A DNA stretch of 64,000 bases from Prinsepia uniflora (taxonomy: Eukaryota; Streptophyta; Magnoliopsida; Rosales; Rosaceae): NCBI GenBank assembly GCA_032719365.1, contig CM064871.1, positions 38,537,566 through 38,601,565 of the forward strand, read 5' to 3'. A program made the position numbers and the translations under genes. The notes beneath the pieces are model-generated. The model was given only the letters and a program-made list of their open reading frames with translations. It was not told the origin of the DNA and did not search any database. This document shows, in pieces, positions 35,629 to 47,592 of the stretch. Within the stretch, counting starts at the first letter, position 1, and the number at the start of each line of letters is the position of its first letter.

Positions 35629-37098
35629 AGTTTTACCTTGACGTTTGAGTGGGGACCGACCTAGGCAAAAGAGCTTTACCTCGACGTCTGCAAGTCGTCC
35701 CTAGTCTTAGGAAAATGAGCTTTACCATGACGTTTGAGACTACTCATCAAAATAACATTCATGAAAAAAGAAGCTTTAAGTCGACGTCCGAGACTACCCA
35801 TCAATACTGACTCAGGAAAAGGAACTTTACCTCAACGTCTGAGTCGTAACCTCACCATACGAGTCCTAGGATCTGGAGCCTTACTCGACGTATGAGACTG
35901 TCTAAAATTTGCTCATGCACACAATATTTGAACATTAATCAGGATACCTATCCAAAAATAAAACCAAGCACGTACATCGAGAAAACATGTATCGGTAACA
36001 TTTAATATTTCCTCAACATCCACTTTCAATATCTAACTTCAAAACAACATATATATATATATATATATATGGACAATCATCTATCACACAATCATGTCAT
36101 CAAATTAATAAAATTATAATCATCTATTATACTTCGTCATCCCGTTACCATTATCTCAACATAATTCCAATCAACATAAACATTCTTAACTAACAAAAGT
36201 ATCATGATTCCTCTTCACATTTCATCACTGTTATCACACGAATATCATAATGTGCGAAAATCATGAAAGGAACATTTGATAACCTTACTCACATTATTTT
36301 TCAAATTATTCCAACATATAGAAATTTTTAGAAATAATTCACAATCTCAGAACTCGTACATTAAAATAACGTTCGTAAAACCATATATAATTATTATCAT
36401 AATTAAATTACAAATGTCAAGAAACACATGATTATAACACATATTAATTCCATAGCCCTCAAATTAATTCGGAGCACAATCCGTACTTAACCTTATAAAA
36501 TGTTCCATTAAATCATTTCCATTCTTTATTTATGGTTCCCAAGACTCATCAATGATCACGAAAACCAAATTGAAATTATCATCACCTCAATCAAATGAAA
36601 TTCCAAATCAAAGTTTGGAAAAATTATAAAAAAGCATTTTAAAATCCCATCCAGAAGTTCGCAAATTTCATCATTAATTAGTGTATTCTCTTTATGCGCC
36701 AATAATTATTTGAAAATTACGAATCATGGTCATGAATTACGGTCACATAAATCACCCACTACTATGACCCTTAATTCAAATCAAACCAAGTAATTTTGCC
36801 GAGCATTAATCAGAACAATCTAGACATATCGCAAATGGCTTCATAAAATTCAAGTCCTTCAAATTAATTTAACACTCCCAAAAATTGTTAACGATTTTAT
36901 GAAAAATAAGTTAAATTTGTTTTTGCATACCAAGACCTTGACTTATAATCCAAATTAGGCCCAAAATTCCAATTCATAACAAATTTCCACAAAACAAGTA
37001 TGCACATTAACTTCATATAATACACCAAAAATATTTAAGAATCCTATACGACTCACATTTCGAAGCTAATATTTCAAATTCTATCTCTGATACCAAGT
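35629..37098 (-). other. Internal domain of element G (partial)
   Basis: Ends with PBS complement CTCTGATACCA (37085-37095) next to the G LTR. The left part (35629-35910) is an array of about seven units around CGACGTCTGAG and AGCTTTACC, related in reverse to 55800-56165 of element F. The rest is AT-rich, with (AT)11 at 36049-36070. No coding frame. Its left end was cut by insertion of Athila-like copy 1. Confidence 0.6.
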
Positions 37099-37294
37099 TG
37101 ACAGGACCAATCCCATATTAACCTGAAAACTGGACCGGTCCTGCTCCCGTCTAGCAATCTTTTCTCAAACAATGGATCTTCCAATTTTCAATTTGGTTTC
37201 GAACTTTTTTAGACAAACCAAATTAATTCCACCTTGCAGGGTTTTCACCCACTTCCAACCTATTTTCCCAGTAACCTACTAATTTGGCCCTAAT

Positions 37295-38007
37295 TGTCAG
37301 GACCCGACCCTCTTCTGTCAAGTCCCGATTCATCTAGCACGATATTGTCCGCTTTGGGCCTCGCCCTCACGGTTTTGTTTTCGGGAGCTCACGGTGCAAC
37401 TTCCCAGGGGGTCACCCATCTGGAATTGCACCAGCCTCAACTCGCTTAACTTTGGGGTTCCAATCCCCCCCAAAGCCACTGAGCTCCCAAAAGGCCTCAT
37501 GCTAGATAGGTGGGTGCCTACACCTTTAAGGCACACCACCATTCCCTTCCCAGACCATTTCCCCTCGCAGGAATGTGGGATTGTTCACCGTTCCCTCCAG
37601 GACACGGGTCTTACAATCCACCCCCCTTAGGGCCCAGCGTCCTCGCTGGCACACTTCCCGGTCGGGGTCTGGCTCTGATACCAAATTGTCAGGACCCGAC
37701 CCTCTTCTGTCAAGTCCCGATTCATCTAGCACGATATTGTCCGCTTTGGGCCTCGCCCTCACGGTTTTGTTTTCGGGAGCTCACGGTGCAACTTCCCAGG
37801 GGGTCACCTATCTGGAATTGCACCAGCCTCAACTCGCTTAACTTTGGGGTTCCAATCCCCCCCAAAGCCACTGAGCTCCCAAAAGGCCTCATGCTAGATA
37901 GGTGGGTGCCTACACCTTTAAGGCACACCAGCATTCCCTTCCCAGACCATTTCCCCTCGCAGGAATGTGGGATTGTTCACCGTTCCCTCCAGGACACGGG
38001 TCTTACA
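37295..38007 (-). mobile_element. Cassandra TRIM, complete
   Basis: Two 321-bp LTRs (37295-37615 and 37687-38007) differ at only two positions I could find. They flank a 71-bp internal part with PPT complement (CCCCCCTTAG) and PBS complement (CTCTGATACCA). Perfect target duplication CTAAT at 37290-37294 and 38008-38012. The LTRs carry a 5S-rRNA-like domain, the defining trait of Cassandra. Too small to encode anything; apparent proteins across it are artefacts. A recent insertion. Confidence 0.95.
37383..37488 (-). other. 5S rRNA-derived domain in Cassandra left LTR
   Basis: On - it contains AAAGTTAAGCGAGT (5S box A) and GATGGGTGACCCCCTGGG (box C), the pol III internal promoter parts. The domain is bounded by the inverted repeat GGGAGCTCA (37383-37391) / TGAGCTCCC (37480-37488). 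A second copy is at 37775-37880, with one change in box C. It is not a functional 5S gene. Confidence 0.85.
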
Positions 38008-38174
38008 CTAATCAAACCTTAACTCATAGCTACATTTATTTGAGTTACTATAGGAGTTATTAAACTATCATTTAAGAGATCACAATTTATGATACATAAC
38101 CAAACGACTTTCCCTTATGTTCTGCATTTAAAAGATGGACATTTGTCATCCTCTCGAATACCTTGGGTGTTACA

Positions 38175-39818
38175 GTGCAAAACCAAAATATTTGTTTGCT
38201 GTTTTTTTTTTCTGTTTTTATCTTGTTTTGCCGTTTTTTTCTTGCTACTTATGGCTTTTAAACTTGTTAATTTGGACTTACATACTAGATTACATGCCTT
38301 GATCTATTAGGGGTTGTGCCATATCTTATGTATCATATAATCCACTACACATATGCCATGTTTAAAATAATCAAGCACATTGAATACCCGAATTTGAATA
38401 GTCTTAGGAAAATAGTGGAGACTACCCTTGTGAGATCTTTGAGCCTAATTGCCATTCCTTCTGAGTGATCAACTTGTTTGTACTATTAAGAACTTATCGC
38501 TTTTGTTCATAATTGCATTATGTCATTATTTTTCATTGATGTTTAAAAAACTTTAATATTTAGATGCTCTTGATTTAATGTATGATTGTTTATAAGACAT
38601 GATGTAGGCTATGTGTGTTTAACCTCCTAAAAACATTTTCCATCTCAATTGCATGCTCCCTAAGACCCTTTGAAGCCAAACAATTAGCAATTCTTTCATC
38701 ACCCAAATTACAACCTACCCAAGTTTTAAACGCTTCATTATGGCCATAACCTATTATCTAAGCTTGTGTTAAGGTTGCATCAAATCAAATTCATGATGGG
38801 AATGAAATGTGTTAACTTTATGTGTTGCCTATACTCACGTGATTGGAGTAAGCTCAAAATTGAAGAGTCATTAGTTTGCAATTGTAAAGTTGAGGAAGTT
38901 ATTACATGAACTTGGTCAATTCAAAGAAAAGTAAAACAATATATAAAAGTTGATCATGAACTCAACAAAAAGAATGAAAAAAAAAGAGAAAAGAAAGAAA
39001 ACGAGGAACGAGGAAAGAGCAAACAAAAAGAAAATAAATAAATAAAGAACAAAACAAAGTAGTGGAATTGAACCAAATGAGCTAAGTACCTCAAAGAAGG
39101 CACAATGTTATGGGCTAAGGCACATATTCTTTGTCTATAATTTAAGTTTGAGCCGTGACTTCTCATGCGTTGATATAACTTAGGTTCTTTTGAATTCCAT
39201 CCTTCCTTTCTAAACCCATGAGCCTAACCCTGCTACAACCCTTGATGAAGACCTATGGATCCTATGAACGGTTATTCAAAGGATTAAGGTAATTTTCTAT
39301 GTTCTTAAATATCAACTCCTTCATAATATGTTTATTCCCATAAAAATGCCATGTTTCAGATTAAACTCATAAGTGATTTTAATTCCTTAACATAAATTCT
39401 TCACATATGCTTGATTGAGTGTAAGCTTTAGGATTCGTGTATGCATTGAGTGATGCCTAGTGAGGATTAGAGTTGAGGCAAAATGTTTTTAGGGTGCTTA
39501 GATGAAGTAGTTCTTATGCATGATTGTTGGCATATTCATTTAAACATATGAACAATGGTATGAGATATCTCTTTATTTGACTAAGCATGTTCTCTAGCAT
39601 TGGTCCCTATTAACTTGTTTAGATATTGTTTTTAGTATCTCTATGTTCAAACTTAAACATTTGTGGGTATTGTGTTTCCATAACCCTCAAGAGACAAAAC
39701 TCCTCATACTAGGTAACCCTAGGGGTTAAAATGCTTTATCTTAATTATGATTGAGTCTTTTTTTGCTTTTAGTTTTTATGTTTTGCTCAGACTAGCAAAA
39801 GATAGGTTTGAGGGTATT
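38175..39818 (+). other. Noncoding 3' region and PPT of Athila-like copy 2
   Basis: Homologous to 10630-10827 plus 22303-23455 of copy 1. It ends with a purine-rich region containing AGCAAAAGATAGGTTTGAGGG (about 39793-39814), the PPT, directly before the LTR. It includes a 120-bp A/G-rich tract at about 38925-39060. No coding frame. The 5' part lies left of element G, outside the window. Confidence 0.75.
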
Positions 39819-40442
39819 TGTTAAGTCATAATTTATACATGTTTTATTTATGATTTAATACCATTTTTCTTATGTTTTGTTAATATTTTGTTTGACACAA
39901 TTGGAGAAAGTAATCAGTTTTGTGTGAATGTGTAGAATTAGATAGAGCTTGAAATTATAAGACTTTAACCAAAAGAATCATCACAGTCATAATTAAATTG
40001 AAGAAGTTATGTTTGAAACAAATGAAGCCACCAAAAATTACAAGGGAATTCTGTAAGACACTATCGAATCCATCAAATCAGCCAAAAATCCCATTTTCCA
40101 TGCGCCTCCTGAACTAGGAACGTCATTTTGACGAGCGTGTATGGAATTACTTTCGATAAACCTTATGTGTGCGTTGATGGTCGTTGATCATGAAAGCTCT
40201 TCACTTCATTTGGCACACGCCTGCCGAATTCCTCCCATGCCTCTTGCCGCGTTGACCAGCAGTTCTAACAACAATTTTACTTATTCTTGATCGAAAAATT
40301 CTCCAAATAAATATTGGTTTTGCTCCCCCTTATCCTCAAGGAAACATTATTACTTTAGGACTTCATTTTATAATTATTCTAAACATTTTCCTTCAAGGAT
40401 TTAAATTGTGAACTCCTAATTATTTGAGGATTAATTTTCTCC

Positions 40443-40449
40443 TATAAAA
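40443..40449 (+). promoter_or_regulatory. TATA box of Athila-like LTR
   Basis: CCTATAAAATGGCAGG, about 625 bp into the LTR, upstream of a CA/CCATCA-rich leader-like region. Confidence 0.5.
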
Positions 40450-40763
40450 TGGCAGGCTTAGGCCAAATGTAATCAACACCGCCATCCATCATCAAAAACC
40501 CTCCACCACCATATGCCACCATCAATCCGTCGACACTGCCATTCATCACCATACACCACCATCCATCATCAAAACACCCCCAAATTTAGATAATTCCATC
40601 ATAAATTAGTTGAGAGCTTTTATTTACTTTCAACTTTCTTTTCAATATTGGACGTGAGCTTAGAAAAAGGAAGCCTTGTCGTGTCTTCTCCTTGCCTCAT
40701 TTTCCTTGTAAATTTGTCTTATAAACTTATTTCTCTTTAGTATTTAATGAAATTCAATATTGT

Positions 40764-42377
40764 TGACAGGACCCGTTCCTAATTTTCTTGAAAATCGAAC
40801 CGGTCCTACTTTCGTCTAAAAATTCTTGTTGATTTTTCTGACTTAACTCGTCTTTATAACTTATTAGGGTAAACAAAAGGTCTCACCCTTGCAGGGTTAC
40901 CTTCCATGCTCAACCCATTAATCCCGTCAAGTAGTGGAATTTACGAGCACGACCATAATTGGTCTTATTTTTATAATCATGTCTACCACGGTTTACAATG
41001 TCCAACATGTAATAAATAAACTAAACTTAAAATACTTAACCGTTCACATAATTATTATCATATAATTATTATAATTTATTTATATCCAAAATAATAATGT
41101 AATCAAGTTCCCTAACTTCTCGTAACCAAATTCCATCATAAACCTCTAGTTATTCATATCCGAATTTCCATATTATCTTGTAAATCTTCTACTTATTAAC
41201 ATTGCCATATTTTGTTCACAAATATCTAGGTTAGCCTTAGTTTTGTATTCCCTTAATTTTCCCATATTAAACTTTTATTTAAAACATAAATAAAAAATGT
41301 CGGAAATTCTGAATTATATTCAAATGATGTCCAATCAATTTAGAAATTACATCATTACACTCAGAATATCGAAACAAGAAATTTTCTTGTTGGCCAGATT
41401 CCCAGAAGGTGGCCCACATATCCACACATGCAACCCCTTCCCTACGACTGGGCCTCACGTGCCTGCAGTTGGAGTCGCAGGCTCAGTCGCCTGCAACCTT
41501 GAGTGGGTCTACAATACATGGTCGTCCGACCCGACAACCCGAGATGTCCATATCTTTTTCAATTTTTGTCCTTTTTCATTCCTTCCACGTTCAAATCAAT
41601 CGTAATACGTCCATAAAATGTTATGTAATCTCAAAATATCAATAACTTACCTCAAATTCATGGTATCCAACCTTAGCCTAATGACCAAACTCAAGCTTCG
41701 CTTTTTGGCTTATTCCCACGTCCAAAATTCTCCCTTCTTATCTCAGAACAATCGTATGATCGCCAAGGACATACACATATGTTGATTTCCAAGGTTACTA
41801 GCTCAAAACTGAGAACCCGAAGTGAAAACCGCACGGGTTCCTTATTTCCCCATCACTGTTCATCATTTCCTTCACAATTTATTCATGGTTTCTCCTCCTT
41901 TCAACTTTCTCTTTTCTTTTCGCTCCTTCTCTCCCTCTATTACCCAAAATCTCCCCATCTCCCTCTCTTTCTGGTTCTCACTTCTTTTGCTTCACTTTTC
42001 TTTCACTCAGCCACCATCCACCAAACACACACATGCACACACCAACATTAATTTTATATATATAAACGGTTAGGTCGATGAGGATAATAAGAGGGAAAAA
42101 TGTAGATTATTCCTGAATTTCCTAGGCTTTTCTAGAAAAATGAATAAAATGGCCTTATAGCCAAAATTACCAAAATGACATTTATGTTATTTAGACTCAA
42201 AACGAATTTATAGGAGTTCTATTTTTTACATACTACTTGTCTACGTTCTTAAGAGTTTGGGACCTACAAATGGTCTTTATAGAATTTCCAAAAGATATCC
42301 CAATAAAAAAGTCAATATTTGTTCGTATAGGGGAAAAATCATCATTTATACTTTTCTCAAATTTCCAGGTCGTTACA
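40764..42377 (-). mobile_element. Solo LTR H
   Basis: Starts TGACAGGACCCGTTCC and ends CCAGGTCGTTACA (1614 bp). Flanks ATTGT (40759-40763) and ATTAT (42378-42382) differ at one position, consistent with an older target duplication. It is a shorter, AT-richer subfamily without an obvious hairpin array. Confidence 0.85.
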
Positions 42378-43768
42378 ATTATTATGTCTTCATTCATAAG
42401 TACGTGTGAGTAGTCTTTTATTGAATTAGGGCTGCTTGAAGCCCTAACTATTAGGGTCATGTGTTGTGTTTTATTCTTCGCTTATGTTATTATGTATGTT
42501 GTGGATGTGATTGTGATTACTATATTCATGTGATTCATTGTTTTTGAGAGGTTACTTCATTCAATGTGTTATTGGTGAATGGTTGCATTTTGATTAATCA
42601 CCATTGTGTAATTATTAGGACCAAAGGTAGTGGCTTACATCTCACCTGTAATTCGATCCTTGACTTCCGTAGGTTGCTTATCAATCTTTAAGGGATAATG
42701 CAATGTCATTAAATTCTCCCTTTCTCTTAATATGTTTAATTGTTACAATTAAATAGACGCCCAACGGTAAACATCATGCCTAGAACATGCTATGTAAGAC
42801 AGAATAAAATGTGTAAGAGGACTCAACATCAGTGCCCTTGCATGAGCATTGGATTCGCACATTCATTAATAACATAATATGGTAAACATGTTAATGACTC
42901 AATTGGTTAATGGTGGAAATCTGCCTTAGTTCGCCTTAATCCAAACAATTAATCAATGTTTTACTTACGTGCATGTTAAATTTCTGTTTTGTACTTCCAA
43001 TTCAAGCATAATCACCAATCCCCTTCATTTGTTTCTTTTATGTGTCTATGATTAAGTTAAGTCTTCTTAATTGATTGAACCATCGTTGAACAAGTCCTCA
43101 AGGGATCGACTCTTACTCATGCTTTACTACGTCCAAATGATATTGTGCACTTGTAAGGTTTTAATTAAAGGATTGAAATAAGTTCATATTTGTGTGCTTG
43201 TTTTATTTCTATCAAGCATTTCAAACACCCAAAATCACCCCGAGATGTTGTCTAATCAACTCAAAAATTGAGCCAATGTGTTTGTAACATGGAACACAAG
43301 TGGTAAGCGACGCGCCCACTTGGGCCACTCATGGCCTCTGTGTATGGCACACCCCTATGAAGGGGTCATCCCTACCTCCAATCAGGTTCGCCCACGGGTC
43401 TGCGCATAAGACCCGACCGAGGCGGCCTGACCTGGTTCTAAAACCTCCATTTTACGTCTGTATTTCACGTTCAAAGTATCCAAATGAATCTATTTAATCC
43501 AAGGACAAGATCTACTATGTCTAAACATGAAAAACTCACCTCTTGAAATCCTTCAACAGAATCAGCCAATATCTAGTTCCTTGTATCATGCCTCCATCCC
43601 ATCCATCCTTCTACGTTTTCATCCCAATTAAATCTCTGAAACTTAACCAGGGTGTTAGGAACTGTAGTTGCAAACTATAATGCTCCAAACAATTCAAATA
43701 ACTGATTTACGATTTTTTGATATATCGGGCTTCGGTTTTCAGGTTTTATTTTGGGTTCTCCTCTGCAG

Positions 43769-43813
43769 TTCTTCTTCTTCTTCTTCTTCTTCTTCTTCTT
43801 CTTCTTCTTCTTC
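43769..43813 (+). repeat. (TTC)15 microsatellite
   Basis: 45 bp of perfect TTC, followed by T/C-rich sequence. It produces long Ser, Leu, Phe or Lys frames that are not genes. Confidence 0.97.
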
Positions 43814-43879
43814 TCTCTTTTTCCCTTTTTTTCTTTTCCTTCTCGTTTTTCCTTCCTCTTGGTATGCTTCTTGGATTCA

Positions 43880-43922
<43 letters not shown>

Positions 43923-44490
43923 GTAAGTCATTGAGTAAGGAGATAAGGGTGGGAAAAAGAGATAAGTATGGACATATCTCATCATCCCAAAATATATTCA
44001 TTATGAAATTACCAAAATGACCTTGATTATTTATGACCAGTAAAAAATCGATCCAATCTCCAGTTCTAACATACGACCTAACTACATACTCGGGATTCCA
44101 AGGCCTGCATAACGGTTCTCACAAAAAGTACAAAAAGTACCCGGACTTTTTGTACAAAAAGTACAAAAAGTTCTTCTCTCTTTTTCCCTTTTTTTCTTTT
44201 CCTTCTCGTTTTTCCTTCCTCTTGGTATGCTTCTTGGATTCAACACACACACATATATATATATATATATTTAGTAAGTCATTGAGTAAGGAGATAAGGG
44301 TGGGAAAAAGAGATAAGTATGGACATATCTCATCATCCCAAAATATATTCATTATGAAATTACCAAAATGACCTTGATTATTTATGACCAGTAAAAAATC
44401 GATCCAATCTCCAGTTCTAACATACGACCTAACTACATACTCGGGATTCCAAGGCCTGCATAACGGTTCTCACAAAAAGTACAAAAAGTA
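43808..44490 (+). repeat. Recent tandem duplication (about 330 bp) with inverted filler
   Basis: 43808-44146 and 44171-44490 are nearly identical, both running from TTCTTCTCTC to GTACAAAAAGTACCYGGAC, with different (CA)n(TA)n lengths (43880-43919 and 44243-44270). The junction is an 11-bp inverted repeat GTACAAAAAGT (44128-44138) / ACTTTTTGTAC (44145-44155), followed by another direct copy of the same motif. Confidence 0.9.
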
Positions 44491-44589
44491 CCTGGACTAA
44501 AACGTCAACCTTTGACCTCAAAAGGGCAAAATTGTCAACTCCCTTTTTAAATTTTCGAAATTTCCTTTTTTAATTTCTGAGCCATTACA

Positions 44590-44709
44590 CATGGATTACG
44601 AGATATCAGAGTAGGACATGGAAAGAGTTTGGATATGGGACTAGGGCTTGGGAAAAGCCAGAGAGTTGAAATATCAATTACTATTCTGAGTATTGAATGG
44701 TGCTTATGG
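44590..44709. other. 120-bp spacer of unknown origin
   Basis: Lies between LTR I and element E. ATATCAGAGTAGG at about 44602-44614 resembles the TATCAGAGCAGG that follows LARD-type LTRs on +. It may be a remnant of an internal domain. Nothing else recognised. Confidence 0.3.
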
Positions 44710-47592
44710 TGACACACCCCGATCCGAAAAGTCCTTTTATAGCACAAAGATCGAGGCGCGTTGGCCGACACCTGGACGATAATGTCTATTTAGGTTAAAA
44801 TGATGTGTTTTAGAGAGTTAGGTGGAACCTACCTAGTGGATACGGAGCCCATTCCACCGAACAGCGGATGCTTAGAGCATGGACGTACATAATTGATGAT
44901 CATACATGACAACTTTACCTGCCAATACCCGATTTTAATGTCGACTTTATTCCACGCCCAGGAGTGTGTGAGTGTCAGAGCAGCAACTGAACACCTCTAA
45001 GTGCGTACGCGCCATAGAAACCCGAGGGGTTTAAAATACAAAGGGTGAGTGGACCCAATCGTTATTTCAGTGTAAAACCATTTTCCGTGAACAACATTTA
45101 ACCCCTCGGTTTAGTATAAACCCAAAATAGTTATAACGTACATCCACGTAATACGAGAAAAATATAATATCAATCAATTAATAATGATTTAAACCATGCA
45201 ATTGGATGAGCCATGTAAAAACCATAAATATGTCACAATCTCAACCCAAATCATAGATGCTCATGATTCGCTTGGAGCCTCATACTCAGAACATACACTG
45301 AGTATCCTTACTCGGTACCACGACCACGTGAATGTTGGGTGCCTTGTACCATCACCACATATCCCTTAGAGCTCGGGAAACAAGCTGGTGCACTTTAACT
45401 AGTATTATGAGCGGTGCAGGTAGACAGTCACGTGGAGGCTGGTCTGTGGCAATACAGACAGGTATGGGATACTAGTGACTCCTAATTGGGTTCTAAACAT
45501 CTCAATCTCAACAATGCCTCGTGGACTCTCATGTAATACAATATGTGACTCGATATGTGAAATTATGCATATTTACCATATCATAGTATCGTATATAAAC
45601 ATAATCGGATATGTATAGCAAGCCATTCATCACAATCACATACCACTATTATCACATAATAAATCATGCATGCTCAAAGTCATTACAAAGCAATCATCGT
45701 AAAAATTTTGAGTAAAGCAATATAAAAACTCAATTTTAGGGAAGAGGCCCCCTCACTCTCGTCGGGGAGTTGGATCACCCGACACTTCAAACTAATCACA
45801 AGCTCCCAAGTCCAAAAGTGCCTAGACAAAACAATCACAGGGTTCAAAGTTAACTCAAAAACTTCTAAAACATTAAACCCAACTAGGGAATCCAAAACGA
45901 GGGTTAGAAATGGTTAATACATACCCCCACACAGTTTAGACCTTCCACAAACCAACAAAACAGGATTACAGGCCATTTAGGGGCTGGAAAACCACCCAAA
46001 ATGTTCCTAAACGATTTGAAAGTATGTCGATGCGCTGCCGTGGGTTGGAAAATATCTTCACACGTCGGCAGAAAGTCAAAAAGTGGCTCACGCGCACCCA
46101 AGTGTTGGCTGGAAGTCACACGGGTTGGCCACGTATGCCCACGCGCCCCCTGCGCGCACGTCAACTCCTCATGCACGTGTGCTACAGTGCTCGCATGTGT
46201 GGCATAGTGCAACACATGTGGCATATTCTAGGGAATATTCCATTTTAACCCTAGTTATGACTCCGTTAACTTTTATCGGAAGATGCTAACGCAGTTAGCA
46301 TATTCCATCAAGAGTTAACGGTTGCCGTAAGACTTAACGACTGGTTTCTCTTCAGAGTCTCGTTGGAGACGACAAATGGACCACCGTCACGGCGGTCGTT
46401 CATGGGGGTCAGAAACTTGGAACAACTTTTTTTAAAACCCATATTTCACCCCACATACTTGAAATTAGTCCTAGATTCTAGTTTTTTACCTCCAAATGTT
46501 TGAAAGGAGCTTAAAATCCTCATCAAACCCATAATCCGAGAAGGTTCCCTTAGCGCCGTGCAAGGTCCTAATACAAACCAAAGTCGCATGCAATTCCTTT
46601 AGGGTTTACCTTTCAATCGTAAAAATCGATTACGATGAGAATTAGAACGATTTAAATTCGTATGAGCTTAGGATCCTCAGGTCGGGTTTCGCGGGTCAAA
46701 AACAGGTCGAAGCCTACATCAAACTATTTGGGTGTTCATGTCGTGTCGAGAGCTTCATTTCACGGGTAAATAATGGGTTGAAGCCTACATGCAAACCATT
46801 CATTAACAACAAAACGCAGAAATAAAGAAGGATATGAAGTTGGATTCATGAAACCCTACCTCATTCAAGCTCGGGATCTTTGGGTCGTCATCGGGTCTGC
46901 AATTGGGTCGAGCTCACCGTCTCGGGTCATTATGACTTCTGGGTCTCTCTAACCAGTTGAATGGTCATGGGGCGCGGAGGCGAGGTTTAGGATGTTAACA
47001 TGGTCATTATTAGAGCATCAGGGTAGCGATTCGCCGTTCATGGTCACCTTTGGTGTCGTTGATCTGGGATTATCGAGTTCGGTGGTGACGGTGGAAACCA
47101 CAGTTAGAGAAGGAGATAGAGGTGTGATGGTAGTCTGAGTTTAAGGAGCATACACACCATTAACAACAACTGAAAGCATGAGGGATTTGACGTTTCTGGG
47201 TAGGGAAATGCAAATGTGTTCTAGGACGTTCACCCAGGTTCTAAGTTTGTAAGTATGCGTTTGAACCGTAGGGAGAGTAGGACATTGGGCCCACGAGTTG
47301 GGCTTCCACAACACAAAAAAAAAAATTGGGTTGGGTGTCACAAATCTGGCCCATAAGCTCACAAATTAAATAAGGCTCAGTAAATAGTTCCCCACAAGCA
47401 AGTTATGGACTTGGCTTTTGGATTGGGCCTATACTACTAATTGGGCTCATTAAAATGCTTTAAGGCCTGGGTTAGCACCCACTCCTAAAATACCCAAACA
47501 GAAGGAGGTAATCCGAGCCCAACAAATTACGTAGGGGTAAATTGGAAATTGCTCTGATTTTTGAATTTTAATTTCCAGGACGGGATGTATTA
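44710..47592 (-). repeat. 3' LTR of element E
   Basis: Starts TGACACACCCCGATCC. The right end reads GACGGGATGTATTA, i.e. TAATACATCCCGTC on -, so the usual TG terminus has mutated. It contains an 8-bp perfect hairpin ATACTCAG/CTGAGTAT (45282-45305) and a region resembling the ACGCGC-type leader of other LTRs (about 46090-46200). Confidence 0.75.

Larger units (their letters stand above)
37099..38174 (-). repeat. LTR of element G with Cassandra inserted
   Basis: Starts TGACAGGACCAATCCC after the PBS and ends TTGGGTGTTACA. Without the Cassandra it is only about 356 bp, so most of the usual 3-kb LTR has been lost or G is a reduced form. GTGCA follows, then Athila-like sequence. Confidence 0.65.
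39819..43214 (+). repeat. 3' LTR of Athila-like copy 2 with nested solo LTR H
   Basis: Begins TGTTAAGTCATAATTTATAC after the PPT and ends TTTCTATCA. Without H it is about 1.78 kb. TATAAAA at 40443-40449 is a likely TATA box, followed by a CCATCA-rich stretch (40487-40570). The last 500 bp match 8803-9329. Confidence 0.78.
43215..44589 (-). repeat. LTR I fragment
   Basis: Shows the LTR middle (CGAGATGTTGTC..GCCAATGTGTTTGTAACATG, ACTCACCTC) and ends GAGCCATTACA. Its left part is cut at the end of the Athila-like LTR, so copy 2 inserted into it. It contains the (TTC)15 microsatellite and an internal tandem duplication. Confidence 0.65.

Noticed and set aside
37383..37488. A genuine 5S rRNA gene
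   Set aside because: Only boxes A and C are conserved; the 5' third and the ends differ from plant 5S, and it lies in an LTR with a second copy and TSD.
37330..38022. Frames of 70-170 codons across the Cassandra elements
   Set aside because: They are translations of the 5S-derived domain and LTR edges, a common source of false proteins.
41779..42073. Frames of 83-90 codons on +
   Set aside because: They run through the T/C-rich leader of solo LTR H, antisense to it, with low-complexity composition.
43675..44001. Lys-, Ser- or Phe-rich proteins around 43.7-44.4 kb
   Set aside because: Produced by the (TTC)15 and (TA)n microsatellites in several frames at once.
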